A stretch of 64,000 bases of DNA from Microvelia longipes (GCA_018340805.1 JACMZG010001908.1:14383145-14447144); one strand, 5' to 3'. Positions 10,446 through 23,947 are shown, counted from the first letter of the stretch. Program-made: numbers and translations. Notes: generated by a model from the letters alone, not told the origin.

Positions 10446-10644
10446 CCTTTTCGCGGCAAAAAATATAACCCTGAATTTTGCTGATTTTTTGAAAATTTGC
10501 TGACAGCAAACCGGGTTAATGACGTCACAAAAACCTGGTTTTCAATAGGGTTGTGTCCTCCCCAAGGTTGATTTTTGTACCAAGTTTGGTTAAAAAATAT
10601 TAATCCGTTCGAAAGATAGAGTGTTTACAAGAAAGTGTCTAGAA

Positions 10645-10649
<5 letters not shown>

Positions 10650-10704
<55 letters not shown>

Positions 10705-10721
10705 TATAATATATATATATA

Positions 10722-10762
<41 letters not shown>
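10650..10762. repeat. (TA)n tract
   Basis: About 110 bp of alternating TA with occasional AA or TT slips. It is directly followed by a short stretch with a B-box-like GGTTCGAATTC (10827-10837) and by an inverted hairpin TTAGCGAATTT...AAATTCGCTAA (10855-10884) that resembles the ends of other repeats here. Confidence 0.9.
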
Positions 10763-10770
<8 letters not shown>

Positions 10771-10884
10771 GCGTAAATTTTTTTCGTCATTAGGGACCTC
10801 TGAAACGGATTGTGACGTGGTCCGAGGTTCGAATTCCGCCATGACGCCTATCCCATTAGCGAATTTTTTCCCAAAGGAAATTCG

Positions 10885-12340
10885 CTAAAACTATTTGAAC
10901 TAAGCTGATTCAGAGAAATAAATATTGGAAGAGTCATTGCTTCTATGAATGAGGTGCTCCTGACATAGTTCATGACTAGTTGCACAAAAGAATTGACTTA
11001 TACTTTAAGATAGATGGTTGTCGTTTTTAAAATAACTTCTCCTTTCAATAAACTCTATGGTAATATTATTCCGATAGAATAAAAACTTCCGTAGAGTTTG
11101 CAAACATAGAGTTATAGGTTGCAATTTCGATTTGAAATACTATCGACTATCGTTCTAATAATTTTATCTTTTAAATTAGACATCCCATTAATTTTACTTC
11201 TAAACTTTAAATTTATGTTCAAATGTATTTTATTGTATTTAAGGACATATACGCGAGATATTCACCTATTATGTTCACAAATGCATCATAAACCTTTGAT
11301 CATACTTGGCAGCCTATTCTTTATAATTTTAATTTATTTTATAAGAATATTAGCAATAAATTTTAATATTATATCATATAATTTATTAATTTATTTCTTT
11401 GCGGTACAAAGAAACATCATAATTTTGACGGATGTAGACAAACGTTTTGATATAATTTTGATTGCCACACCAATAAATATAAATTTTTACCAATAACTTC
11501 AAAACTAAGATAAATAGCCGCATGAATCAATAGAAAAGTGTCGAAAAACAGTCAGGAAAATAAAAGTTATTGTCTTTCATGTTTTGAAAATTTAAAAGTC
11601 GATATTTTCAAAAAGCCAACCAATGTTAGATTGAAATTTAGTGGATCGATTAACAAATTATAGATACAATTTTACTAAGTGTAACGAAGCAAAATTATGC
11701 TTTAGTAAGTCCAAAACGGTTTTGACCATTCAAAAAATAATGAAATGACAACAAATTATACATAAAAAGTTAACAACAAAATAAATAGTATTGGCAGCTT
11801 CTTTACTTATATTACAATCAAATATATGCAAAGATTTGTTTGATGAAAGAAGAAATAAAATAATTAAATATCTCGGCATGCCTCGGGATTAAATTAGTAT
11901 GGCTCCTTGAAATATAACCTTTAGAAAATATATTTATCTTTCTTTAAACTAATTTTTTCTTGGTAAGTTAATAATTATTATTTACAAAACATTAATCTTA
12001 CTATTGACTAATTCGTTTAAGACTCAGAATACTTTGTCATTGCTAAAAACAAATGATAGCTTACTCGGTTTTTGCTATTAGCTTTTAATGATTTATTACG
12101 ACCTCTGTTGTACAGTGGAATACACTGCGTTTGTTTTATCATCGGCCATATAAAGCCGCGCATATAATTTACCATAAATTTAATAGTAAATTTTTTTCAA
12201 ACGCGTAGAAACGAAATGTTTTCGATTCATTCCTGAAACGTGTACAGTTTGAGGGATAAATGAATAGGGAATTGATAAATACTAAAATGGATTCTGTCCT
12301 ATTTAAATGAGGTAACAACTTGGCAACATCATGCCATAAT
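10885..12340. other. AT-rich DNA without recognised genes
   Basis: Nothing is supported here apart from low-complexity AT-rich sequence. The open frame at 11119-11496 is rich in Ile, Leu and Phe as expected from AT-rich DNA and has no motif. Confidence 0.5.
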
Positions 12341-12360
12341 CTAAGTTAAGTTTTTGTTTC

Positions 12361-12442
12361 GAGAAAGCCTTCAAGAGTTATCGTTCGCCACACGCAAGAG
12401 TACAAACTCTTACATTAAATACATACATACATGCATACATAC

Positions 12443-12498
<56 letters not shown>

Positions 12499-12625
12499 AT
12501 ATATACACACATATGTATGTATGTATATAAAAGTGTGTGTCGGAAAGTCAAACGAAATCAACCTCCCCAAACATCCTGAGGTTGCTGCCTTTACTTCCAG
12601 CAGCAACCTCATAAGCATTAGCGTT
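12361..12625. repeat. fragment of the foldback-type repeat with internal (TA)n
   Basis: The sequence before the (TA)n tract (CTTCAAGAGTTATCGTTCGC, then ACTCTTAC) matches the arms of the large foldback at 37780-37830 and 40180-40225. After the tract (12446-12505) comes an AACCTCATAAGC motif like that near the foldback ends. This is a truncated relative. Confidence 0.55.
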
Positions 12626-12737
12626 ATAGCGTTATTTTTTCTAATGCAAATATCCTAAAAATGTTCGTGTTTTGCAAAGTTTCCAAAGTTAACGTGTCCT
12701 AAACAATATAAGACATACACATAATACTAAAATAGGT

Positions 12738-12747
12738 ATATATATAT

Positions 12748-12781
<34 letters not shown>
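12738..12781. repeat. (TA)n tract
   Basis: A short run of alternating TA, about 44 bp, in otherwise unremarkable AT-rich DNA. Confidence 0.85.
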
Positions 12782-12782
<1 letters not shown>

Positions 12783-12789
12783 CACGTAG

Positions 12790-15400
12790 AAATCAAAGAC
12801 AGACTAAATACAAGGATGAGCTACTAATTAGTACAATAAAAACGGAAAAGGCAATGGCTATAGAATAAATAATGAAGACGAAACTGCGAACAGTTCTCGT
12901 ACCGGACTTAAGACAGGGCTAAGAAGGGTTACAAGATTTCCCTTTCAGTATAATATATACATTACGTGTAAATACGCACATACTTCCATAGAGATAAAGA
13001 CTAGAAGGGGCATAGCCTATCTTATTATATTGAGTGACCTGAAACTTCTTTTTAGGCCTTTGTGTCTATTGGAAACCCCCTCAAAGAGTGAGTTAAGGTT
13101 ATAATAAATCATTTCTTTTCGGCTTTTCGCGCATTTTTTTTCAATTTTTATTTTCAACATTCTTCTAGATAAGTTATTGAAATTTTGTACTGATTATTTG
13201 ATTTTACTTATAATCGAAGGTGGTCAGGTTACTTTTTCGACGTTTCACAATTTAACCCAAAGGGCCTCTCTAGTAATGATACCTCTATGGAAAGCTTCTC
13301 GTGGCGCTACAACACTCACCTCACTAGAGTTATTATAAGAAGATTTTATATGCTTTAAATATAATAAGATTTCATGCGATACGTATTAAAATTCAAATCT
13401 GTATCTTTAGTCGTAAAATTTAATATTAAATTAATTTACTGACCATAAATATACAAATTAATTTTTATCTTCTTAAAGACAGTAATATAGTTTAATATAA
13501 TTTAAAACGTTTGAGTTTTAAGTGTATTTAAAATATGTATTTAAGTTTATTGAACCAGTATTGAAGTTATTAAAGTTTATTTATACTTTAAAATTAATTT
13601 TATTTTTACAAATATCATATTGTTTATATAAGGTCATGTTTTACGCTTTATTATTTTTTTTAATTTGTTTATTGGATTTAACATTTTAAGTCTAATTTGT
13701 CTTTCGAACTTACTTCTCTCGTTTAAAAGATTTTAGAAGAAAAAAATTTATTTTTCACACATACTGTCCATGAAATAATATCATTTATATTATTATTTTC
13801 ATAAATATTTCATAAATGGAAAATTTACTATATAAAATAATAACTTTGTAAATGCACCCAAAAATGGTTTAACAAATGACATAAACATCAATGAATTGAA
13901 CAATGAAAGACGGAAAAACATATTATACTTGACAAGAGTTTCATTTTACAGCTATGCTTTAGCAGACATATTCTAATAAGGCGATCTGTATTTGTTTTCA
14001 AAACACATCGCATGTGATTCTTAGAAAGCTTAAGAAGTTGAAGAATTGTGAAAAAAATACGTAATTTATTTATAAATTACTGTAAATAAATTTATTTACT
14101 TTATTTATAAATTTATACTTAGCTGGTCATTTAGAAATTTTCTTCTTTGATGATTGTTAAAACGCTATTTGGGAGCTTATCTGACTCCAATAATGTCGTA
14201 TACAAAAGAGCTTTTGATTATTTTTACTTTGGCAGAGCCTAAGGAGCTTAAGATGTTTTCGTTTTCGATTTTTTTGCCTTCGAAGTATGGAGGCGGAATA
14301 AAGCAAAAATTTGCTGACTCCAGAGTCTGATATTTTCTTTTTACCGCCTGCAACTTCTAGCCGACTCCTTTTTTACTTCCACCTACTACCGTAGAAATAA
14401 GGAAAAGTATTGTGATCACCCAAAAAATCCGAAATTGAGGTTTCATCATAATTATCCGTTTCAAGTATTTTAAACGTTAGGTAAAAAAGGCCCAAACGAC
14501 TTCGACTCTGCAGCTCTGCTTAGGAGCTTAAGCTGTTTTCCATCGAAATTCGAAGCCTCAGGAGGTTACTTAATCTTTTTCATCCGCAAAGCCTCTGGAG
14601 TTAAAGAGGTTTTCATCTGTAGCTAAGTTACAGAGGCTTTTGATGTTTTCTTCTTCGTCATGTCTCGAGACCATGATAAATTTATTCTTTTCAACGCCTC
14701 AAAAATTATAGAAAATATTATTTTTAGCATTATACCATGAGATAATTTGTAACCTCCTCCCTCCACTCACAGATTCAACTTCACTATGAATTTACCAAAG
14801 AAGACACACTTAAACACTATTAAGAGGTTTTATTTTTTTATTGATTAAAAACGCTAACATCCCTTAAAAACATTTTATTACGTAATTTTTTAAAACTTAT
14901 TTATCTGACATGTCTGCAAATATTGCTAAAAATATTTACCAAAGAAATATTTATATATTTAATAGGGTTCAAATCACTAAACAAAATGGTAAAGTCACAA
15001 TGAAACTAATAAATCATAGCAGCATATTATGTCAGTTAGTCAGTATTACCTCAACCATCAAGTCTTTATTCCGTCTATAAATGGCACTGTAAATGATCTG
15101 ATTTCTATAATAATAGAGTACCAAAGTCATTTAGATCTATGTATTTAAGTAACAGATGTTTATTAATGATAAACAAACTATAAAATCCACAATACTATAG
15201 TTGTCAAATATTTGACACAAACTAATTTGTAATTGAATGTTGCTTTATTTTGCATTTTTTAATTAACCTTTTAATTTTTTATTGAATTATACTTTATTTA
15301 AAAAAATTAGTTATATCATGTATGCGTGCGCATGTATGCTTAAAAATATCAGTATTAATTTAATTAACATGTATCCTGTATTTGTATTCACATTTATGTT
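12790..15400. other. AT-rich DNA without recognised genes
   Basis: No open frame with recognisable domains, no RNA gene and no structured repeat were identified. A degenerate stretch near 14270-14660 repeats short words such as GGAGCTTAAG and TTTTCATCTG, but no clear period was fixed. Confidence 0.45.
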
Positions 15401-15424
15401 ATTTATGTTTAATTGTGGAAAATT

Positions 15425-15585
15425 TATAATAGTATTATATGTATAAATAATTTATAATATAATATATATATATTATAAAAAGGTATAATAGTATAATATA
15501 CGTATTATAAAAATGTAAAATAGTATAATATATATTATAAAAAGGTATAATAGTATATGTATTATAAAAATGTATAATATATACA
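15425..15585. repeat. degenerate AT-rich tandem repeat
   Basis: The words TATTATAAAAAGGTATAATA and TATTATAAAAATGTA alternate about four times with a spacing of roughly 40-50 bp, close to the left end of the Harbinger-like element. Confidence 0.6.
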
Positions 15586-15708
15586 CCATAATCCTTGGTA
15601 ATTTATTATTGTGCATTTCATTAATGTCATTTATGTGGTCGCTCTCAGAGCAAATAGTTTGACCATCTGTAAAAGCTTGATATGTATTGTATATTAATTA
15701 AAGACTTA

Positions 15709-16580
15709 GGCCCGTATTCTAAGACGTTTCCTTACATTTTCCTAACATTTCCTAACATTCTCCTAACTTTTCCTAACATTTTCCTAACTTTTTCCAAACA
15801 TTTTCCTAACATTCTCCTAACATTTTCCTAACGTTCTCCTATCGTGTTTTAAAAGTCTTTTAGAGGCTTAGCATGATTTTATTTAGTAAGAACCTAAGGT
15901 AGTTATGTCAAAAAGTGATACCATTGTAAGTAACGTAAATATATTGCAAAATATCAATGCTATTAACTTATTGCCTGGATTTACGACACACTTTGTCATT
16001 AACAACAATGCGGCCTTGCTTTGGCGAATGTTAAGTATATTAGAAACTTTATTTACATATGTTTTCAGTAAACAGCAGAGTTAATACAAATATGTACATG
16101 TTAATTTAAATTGTACATGTTCAATTATTGTAACAGCTTTCATAAATAAAGCAGTATCAAGCGTTTCAAGTTTGAACGTGGATCAGGTTGTACGAATCCA
16201 AAGGTGTCTAAATGAAGACCTGTTAATCAGTGCAACACTGTTTTCATTTTGCTAAATCATTTACACAATTTGTTTTTCGTATTTTGTCATCAAATTCATT
16301 TTTGTTTGTGTAAAATTTTTTTGGTATAATAATGGCTGAATTATTCACACCGGACCAACTGAATTTCCTCTTTGAATCGATAGCCCGCCACAAACAGACC
16401 ATAGAAAATAAATCTGAGAATGTTAGGAGTTAGGAAAATGTAGGGAAATGTTAGGAAAATGTTAGGAAAAAGTTAGGTGTTAGGAAATGTTAGGAAAAAA
16501 GTTAGGAATGTTAGGAAATGTTAGGAAAAAGTTAGGAGAATGTTAGGAAAATGTTAGGAAAACGTCTTTGAATACGGGCC
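15709..16580. mobile_element. non-autonomous PIF/Harbinger-like DNA transposon
   Basis: Terminal inverted repeats start GGCCCGTATTC and continue into (A)AGACGTTT. They are flanked by TTA on both sides (15706-15708 and 16581-16583). A 3-bp TTA/TAA duplication is the signature of PIF/Harbinger. The subterminal parts of both ends consist of irregular CCTAACATTTT units (15725-15840) and the inverted TTAGGAAAATG units (16425-16560), extending the inverted repeats to about 130-150 bp. No transposase is encoded; the interior holds a short peptide resembling the start of a Myb/SANT-like protein, the second protein of autonomous Harbingers. Confidence 0.8.
16332..16433 (+). pseudogene. truncated Myb/SANT-like protein remnant
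   Basis: A 33-codon frame encodes a peptide beginning MAELFTPDQLNFLFESIARH and running into KQTIENKSENVRS before TAG. The pattern (acidic/aromatic start, LL-helix, then a KxxIENK motif) resembles the first helices of Myb/SANT-like DNA-binding domains. The frame runs straight into the subterminal TTAGG-rich repeat, so the remainder was lost by internal deletion. It lies inside a Harbinger-like element, whose autonomous relatives encode such a protein, which supports the reading. The similarity is judged by eye and the peptide is short. Confidence 0.45.
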
Positions 16581-16599
16581 TTAGCTACCATCGAAACTT

Positions 16600-17600
16600 G
16601 CTGTGGTTTTCTTTTCTTACTTGTTAACAAACTTATAGCACCTGAAGAAAGGAGGTTTTTGATAACTAAGATTTTTAACCAACTTTAATTAAAACTTTAT
16701 TTTAGGTTCGGGAAATTTAAAGCAGCACGACAGAATAAAAAGAACGTCTTATGCCCCACACTCATTTAGTGTAAGAGTTGAAAGCTTTCAATCTAATCAA
16801 ATAATTTTTTAGTATTGTAAAATAATATCTGAAAGTGGGATTGTTTTCAAAGGCCTTACTTATGAGTTTTTTAGGTGGAGCTAGTTAAAAAGAATAAAAA
16901 AACTCTTTTAGACTACTTTACCCTAAAAGAAACTCATAATTTAATACTATGATCCCTAACCTTTTAAATAATAATAAAATATTAATATAAAACTAACAAA
17001 TAAATAATAAAAAATACATGAAACATTGCCAAGTGAAGAAAACTAAACCACTTAATAACTTTATGACCCATAACAATCTTGTTCACTATGGCTTCACTAT
17101 TTAAATTTACAGAGCAGTAAATGTTATTCTATCTATAGTTATAGTGTTTTGAGATATTTCAATCTATTCTTAACTACATGGCTATAAATGTAAATAAGGT
17201 TTTACAACACACCTAAAACACAATAAACGTAATAAATCAAAACTAAAGCATTATATGGTTGTTTTATAATAAAATATTATTCCAAACAATAAAACTAATG
17301 TTGATATTTAGTTTTAGTTGTTTAACTGTTTTTAGCTTAACCATTAAAATAATGGTTAGGAGATGAATGTTGAAAAAAAAGTTTATATTAAAAATATTAT
17401 ATCTTAATTTTAATTTTAATCACCTTTTTAATTTTAAATTAAGTATTTAATTTTAATTAACTTTCATTTTAATTAAAAGTTTAATAGAAAAGAACATACA
17501 GCAGATTTAAAAAAAAAACGTGATTTTATTTTTTAGCAATAACAATGTTTTTTAATCAACATATACACACAGACATACAATTTTGTAAAAAAACAAAACT
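16600..17600. other. AT-rich DNA without recognised genes
   Basis: No gene, RNA or structured repeat was recognised between the Harbinger-like element and the next (TA)n tract. Confidence 0.45.
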
Positions 17601-17612
17601 ATCTCTCTCTCT

Positions 17613-17683
<71 letters not shown>

Positions 17684-17702
17684 TATAATATATATATATA
17701 TA
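17600..17702. repeat. (CT)n/(TA)n tract
   Basis: A short CTCTCTCTC run passes into about 85 bp of alternating TA. Confidence 0.88.
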
Positions 17703-18305
17703 AGCTTAAATGGAGCTCCTGATCTAAATATTGTTGACTAGATGATAACTAGTTATATAGGCTGTAATTGGAAGTAGGTTAGGTTTGATATAGTTGATTG
17801 GGATCTCGATAGGAAATTAGATTTGTCATTTAGAAACGTATGATTGTATTTGGAAGTTTAATAAACCGGCTTGATATGGTATCGAGTAGTTTGTATACAA
17901 GGACGGTGTCACCTAGTGGTGACTCACTGGGAAGCTTTAGGTCAATCAAAATTGTCTACGTCAAAACTTAAAAAAATATATTAAAAAGAAGGTGAAATCT
18001 TAGCTAGATTTGATCAACCCTTTCCTTAATCCCTTTCTATTCTAGATTATAGCGTAGGTAAATAGGTCAATAATGTGTTCGCAAAATAAAAAAAATCCGT
18101 AACCGATTTTTAATTAAATAATCTGCTTAATGTGTTTTAAGACCTCTTAAGTAGTTTTTACCAAGTTTCCTGTGTTAGTGGATATAGTGTTAAGATATTA
18201 GTTTATTAATGCTAGAGCGTTAAAACTTGGCACGAAAATCAATGCATAGGTCTTGTTGCGCTATCCGGATAACATTTTATGACGTCATTTACCACCATTA
18301 ACGAT

Positions 18306-18450
18306 CAGTTAAAGTGAGTTAGATGTGTGTGTGGTCAGTTAAAGTGAGGTAGATGTGTTTTGCGTTAGTTAAAAGTGAGTTAGAATGTGGTGTTGCGTCT
18401 GTTAAAGTGAGTTAGATGTGTGTTGCGTCTGTTAAAATGAGGTAAATAAA
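18306..18450. repeat. minisatellite, ~33-bp unit
   Basis: About four units with the core GTTAAAGTGAGTTAGATGTG and a variable GTGTTGCGTCT spacer. No open frame is preserved across it. Confidence 0.75.
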
Positions 18451-20880
18451 ACAATTCTCTCAATTACATTTGTAAAACAAAATATGTTCATTTCTAAAAT
18501 TCTGTTAGGTTAAAAAAAGTCAGTTAAAATTAGTTTTATAAAACACTTGTCTTTATTAAAATAAGTTATATATAAAACACGCGTCACTGTTAAAATATAG
18601 TACATAAAATAAAAGCGTATCAATTAAATTTCTTAGATAAAACTAATTGTTTCTATAAAATTGTGCTATGTTAAACCTCTAAATCCATGACATAAAACAC
18701 ATAAAGAAAAATGAAAATATAATTTATTACTTGGATATAAAAACATAAATAACTTCATCACATCTCAATCATTAACAGTTTTACTACATAATAAATGATC
18801 AGGCACCACGTTTCGACGGCAGACCCTCACGTCCATATTTGGTATCACGGATAAATCCAAGAAGGCAAAATTTCTCGCGCCACTTCCATTTATTTACACA
18901 TTCAACAGGTGTTTCCATTAAATATTTTTATTACAATTTTATTCTTTCAATTAATCACAATAGAACGCTTTATAGAGTTTCTTTCAAATTCACTTATTTA
19001 ATTATTTATACATTTATACATAATTTATTTAATAAATTTGAGTTGTATATCACTTAAATCTCCCTAGTCAAACGTAATAAAAATTGAGTATTGACTCTTA
19101 GAGTTGGATTATTTAAAAATATATATTTTCACAATATTTAAAATTGTTTTATTTATGTTATTTGATGACATATAAAATTTCAATTATTATCTTATTAAGT
19201 TGGTGTTAAGCTGAAAGTTAAGTTCTTTTTTAGAAGTATATAAATCCTTGACCTGGACTTATTTTATTTAAAACTCTTTTTGTTACAATTAAGTTATTTA
19301 TAAATCTTATGTTAGGTTTGTAGCTTGTTAAAATAGTTGATATTCTTTTCGAGAAGATTTGAATAATATATAATATTAAAATTGGCCCATTGTCTGTTGA
19401 TAGAGGGTATTTCTATTATTATTCGCCAACGAGATCTCCATGGTCAGCACCTTCTGAGTCTTTTGAATGGGTTGTCTGGGATGTGGAGAGATGTCAAATG
19501 GAGAGAGTGAGTGGATAAGAGTGATGTTTAATTAAATTCTGAACTCCACTCAACTCCACCTCGTGGACAAAGGGGATGTTAGGGTCATTATGAATGTAAA
19601 GTTAGAGACATAGGCTGGAGAGGTAGTAATATTTCAGAGAATTATCAAAGACAATTACACTTGCTGTTTGATCGATTTAGAATCACTTCTAAACGATTTA
19701 GCACAAAAAAAGCCAAAACAAATGAAAACCCATTCTTCGTTCATAGCAACAATGGCTATAGTTTATCTTTATTTAGTATGATCGCTGAACGACTTTAGAT
19801 TGCATATATATAATGAAATCAATTTATAGATATTTCGCCATATGTCTGTCGGGCCGCATATAATGGCCACATCGTTGATACTTCGAATTATTTGTTGTCA
19901 TATGCGATTTTTTACATGGGCTACTTAGCCTTCGGCACGTTCGCCAAAAACATAATAAATTTAATTCAATAAATTGCATTTGTTTTTTGTTTCTTGAAAT
20001 TAAAATTCAGTTTTGGAGTTATGGGGAAAAAGGAAATATAAAATCTTGACAGGAAATATTGCGGCGCCAGACCTTACGGTTAGAGCAAAGAACATAACAA
20101 AGAATACTAACAAAATTTAAATTTAAAAGGCTTGATGTTCCTGGGGATTATTTATGCTGTTAATGTGTCTTCTAACTTGGATTTAAGCGCACATAAATAA
20201 GTGCTTAATGTGCCACATTATTCTTTTTTAGGGTATTTCAATAAGACTTAATGGACTTAAGTAAATAAATTTACTGCTTTAAAAGACAGGAAAATAAAAA
20301 CTACTGAGGATTCTCATGATGAATAATACATTTCTAGAAACAGAAGCTAGCTGTGATGTAGGAAAACGAATGTGATACGCTAAATTCTTTAGAAGTGGTA
20401 TATTTATGTCTATTACTAACGCGGCTTTCAAAGAAGCTAAGTACAGTAGCGTTATTTTAATTATAGTTGCAATTAAACTTCTAGTATACTAACTTGATTT
20501 ATTAATATTTGTGTCATTTTATGATACACTGTTAATAAGTACGTGTATTTAGCATAAGAATGAAAGAAATAAGATAGTGAGGGGTCAGGAGAAATGAAAA
20601 CTATCAGTTTAATTAACTCCGCTTTTAACAAGTTATGTACTTAGAAGAGCTAACAAACCAAGAGACTGAAAGAGAGGAGTAAAACACATTAAACTAATTA
20701 ATTTCTTTTCTTATTTTAAGCAGGAGGGCTTCGGTCTCTTGGCCGCTACGCTGCCACATAGATCATATGACTGTCGCTATATAACCAAATTTATTTCTCA
20801 TAAAACGTGATTTGCTTACATTATGTTGTATGTCAATCAATAACTAAACCAAATCCAAAACTTTTATTGATAATAAGGTG
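18451..20880. other. AT-rich DNA without recognised genes
   Basis: Nothing beyond AT-rich sequence is supported. The frame at 18839-19057 and similar short frames have no motif. A GC-richer patch at 19840-19940 was inspected and yielded nothing. Confidence 0.45.
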
Positions 20881-20890
20881 TAACTTCACA

Positions 20891-21077
20891 TTTTTGTTAA
20901 CTATACATAGTCGTACATGTGGAAAAATGTCAGTCCACTCGTAACACTTTTTGACGATTTGTGATTTTCGAAATGTTTGTTGACCCTACAAACATTTCGA
21001 AAATCACAAATCGTCAAAAAGTGTTACGATTGGACTGACATTTTTCCATATGTACGACTATGTATAGTTAACAAAAA
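20891..21077. repeat. 187-bp near-perfect hairpin (foldback)
   Basis: Arms 20891-20980 and 20988-21077 are inverted copies of 90 bp differing at about two positions, around a 7-base loop TGACCCT. The arms include GTTAACTATACATAGTCGTA and TTTTTGACGATTTGTGATTT. No clear target-site duplication is visible. If transcribed it would form one long double-stranded RNA stem. Confidence 0.92.
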
Positions 21078-21255
21078 TTATTATAGTTTAATAGCGTCAT
21101 ACATATTTCATAAACAATAGAGTTCGGGATATTAACAAGGTTGATTTTTCTAATTTCATTTCTATCTGAGAAAATGTTCTAAAGTTATCGTGTCCCATAG
21201 AAACGTCTAGGAACAAACATTTCATACACACACAGACGCACGCACTCACATAATT

Positions 21256-21275
21256 TATATATATATATATAATAT

Positions 21276-21339
<64 letters not shown>
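21256..21339. repeat. (TA)n tract
   Basis: About 85 bp of alternating TA, preceded by a CA-rich stretch. The low-complexity frame across it is not a gene. Confidence 0.9.
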
Positions 21340-21343
<4 letters not shown>

Positions 21344-21439
21344 ATCAGTCTCTCTTCGTCTGTGGAAGAACTTTAACAGTTCGAAACGATACTTTTTATA
21401 GTAAGTTTCTTAATGTTTCTATATCTTTCTTTATAATTA

Positions 21440-21440
21440 A

Positions 21441-21478
<38 letters not shown>

Positions 21479-21513
21479 TAATATATATATATATACACCA
21501 CGCACACACACAA

Positions 21514-21573
<60 letters not shown>

Positions 21574-21574
21574 T
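21440..21574. repeat. compound (TA)n/(CA)n tract
   Basis: Two (TA)n runs are separated by CACGCACACACACA. Confidence 0.9.
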
Positions 21575-21604
21575 ATTCTACCCCGTCCATGAGCAATAAA
21601 AATT

Positions 21605-21740
21605 TGCTGAAAAGTAGACAGACTACTTTGTAAAAACCACTCAGGAGGTCTTATTAACCAGAAATAAGTAATTCAGGTGAAATTATTTGCAAATACAATA
21701 ATTTTCCTATGAGGAAAAGTAAAAATAAAAAAAAAACAAA
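21605..21740 (+). repeat. dispersed repeat, CACTCAGGAGGTC family (fragment)
   Basis: Contains AAAACCACTCAGGAGGTC, ATAATTCAGGTGAAAT-like words and GAGGAAAAGTAAAAAT, in the same order as at 34380-34555, 36590-36755 and 44580-44760. It is non-coding and of unknown class. Confidence 0.6.
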
Positions 21741-22960
21741 ATATTCGAAAGAGCAAATTTTCCATTTAGTGGCGAGGTGTATTTTCTCCTAGTAACAGTA
21801 CTCAAGTTAAGAATAACGAACTTAAAGTTCTTAAGAGCTTTAAAAAACTAACAAATGTTTCTTCAAAAACTCTCTGAACTAACTTCAAAGAAAGTATAAA
21901 AGGAATCCTTATTGAGTTTCACTTGGAAATAATTTAATTTTTTGTAAGTCCTAAATGATTTAATTATTATTAAACATTGGTCTTGCTACTTTTAACATGG
22001 ATGTGAGAACTATAATTCAATTTTTAATAATTAGATTTCTTAAGTTTTCTATTGATGTTCTTTTTAAAAGGTTTGAAGAAAACAAAGTTAAATAGGTTTC
22101 TGACAAAATTTATCTTTCCACCCGTTACTAATATCGCGTCCGTTCACATATTACCTTTACCTTTACAGTTTATGCTCATTACAGAAGCATAAACTGTATG
22201 CTTATTATTACGCGCTTTCAATTTAAAGTGATATAGCATGGGTTTAGCATAACTACGAACTTATGACAGAACACAAAAACATATTGTGAACGTAAAAGGT
22301 AAGTAGATGAGACACATCAAAGCATCAAGTCAGGCTTACGAGACGTGACAATAATGCATCATTAAGTCAGGTCAAATCAGATCTTATTAAAGGAAAATAT
22401 TAACAGATGTATAACAACTACACTCAATTAAAATGTCTTATGTTCTTTTAATTATAACACGGGATTTTACACAAAACCTTTTAGTTGAAACAAAGTCGAT
22501 ATAATTAAGGTCGATATATTGTCATATTGTAGGTTTCTGCTTTTGCTGCACAAGTTCTTTTAAAATTTTTTCAAAAGAGTTTTTCCATGAGTGCCATTAC
22601 TGGACTGTTTCTCTATCAAGCGCACCAAGCCTTTAAAACTGTGCTAACTCTAATACTTGTAACAATCACATTGTTGTTGTTGCATCAGGAATCATTACAG
22701 TCACTCGGGATCTAATAGCATGAATTATTCACTAGTTGCATAAATAACTATTATTAAAGTTTAAATTAAATTAAGCTTGCTATAATAATTAATACTAATC
22801 TACTTATAAGTAGACCTCTTTACTTGGGAAGCAATATAGGATCCCTCCTTATTGGGCCTCTTGAGATTGAAATTGAAGGTTTGGGCCCTTTTAGACCAAA
22901 CCTCCTTGGGCCTTTTTCAGTCCGCTGCTTTAGACATATAAATGATAAAGAAAATAATTT
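21741..22960. other. AT-rich DNA without recognised genes
   Basis: No gene or RNA recognised. A short inverted pair, ACAGTTTATGCT and AGCATAAACTGT, is seen near 22167-22200. Confidence 0.45.
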
Positions 22961-22963
22961 CAC

Positions 22964-23264
22964 ATAAGTATTATTTTAAAAATCTTTCAGTATAAGTATT
23001 ATTTTAAAATCCTTCAAAATAGTATTACTTTAAAATCCTTCAGTGTAAGTATTATTTTTAAAATCCTTCAAAATAAGTATTACTTTAAATCCTTCAGTAT
23101 AAGTTTTTTTAAATCTTCAGTAAAGTATTATTTTAAAATCCTTCAGTTAAGTATTATTTAAAATCCTTCAGTAAGTATTATTTTTAAAATCTTCAGTTAA
23201 GTTTATTTTAAAATCCTTCAGTATAAATATTATTTTAATCCTTTAGTATTAATATTATTTTAAA
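22964..23264. repeat. minisatellite, ~27-bp unit
   Basis: About 11 units of AAGTATTATTTTAAAATCCT plus TCAGT. Unit lengths vary by one to a few bases, mainly in the A and T runs. Confidence 0.85.
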
Positions 23265-23947
23265 CAGTAGACTGTCAGTAAAAACTTGTCTAAAAATACA
23301 GTAAGTAATTTTAAGAAGTAAAGTAAAATCTTAGGAAAGGATTAAGAAAAGAAACAAATACTAAAAGCATCAATAAAATTGATAGCAGAACAAGATTCGG
23401 TCACTTTTAATTACAGCATTAAAGTAAAACATAACAGAACGTTACGAACCATTAGGCTGAACCAAATAAGGTTGAAACCTATTGTATAAAATAAGTTTCC
23501 ATCTATTTCATAGTCATACTTGTAAGTCTAAACAATAAAATAGAAATCATGTCAACGGACTTAGCTGTTACTTACCTAGTTTCAACTTAATTCAAGTCCT
23601 ACATTGCCTTTTTAAGTCAATAAAATATTACAAGTAAATGATATTTGATTATTTATATTACATGTAATTTGAAAAGTTGTATATCGATATGTCTATCCGG
23701 TATATGGATAAAAATCGATTAGATATATTGATTATCATACTCTTACAGAAATTATAAAATTTAGAAAAAAAAATAGTAGCAAAAAACGAGATGTAGGTAA
23801 ACCATTAGAAACTTGAAAATAAGAGAAACTTTTAATGCATAAGTTCTGTCGTATGTAATCAGCGGTATGTTGTGTTTCGTAATTTATATCTAAGGACGTT
23901 CTTTAAACACAATTTGAATCCGAATGAAACCTTTGAATAGTTTTAAT

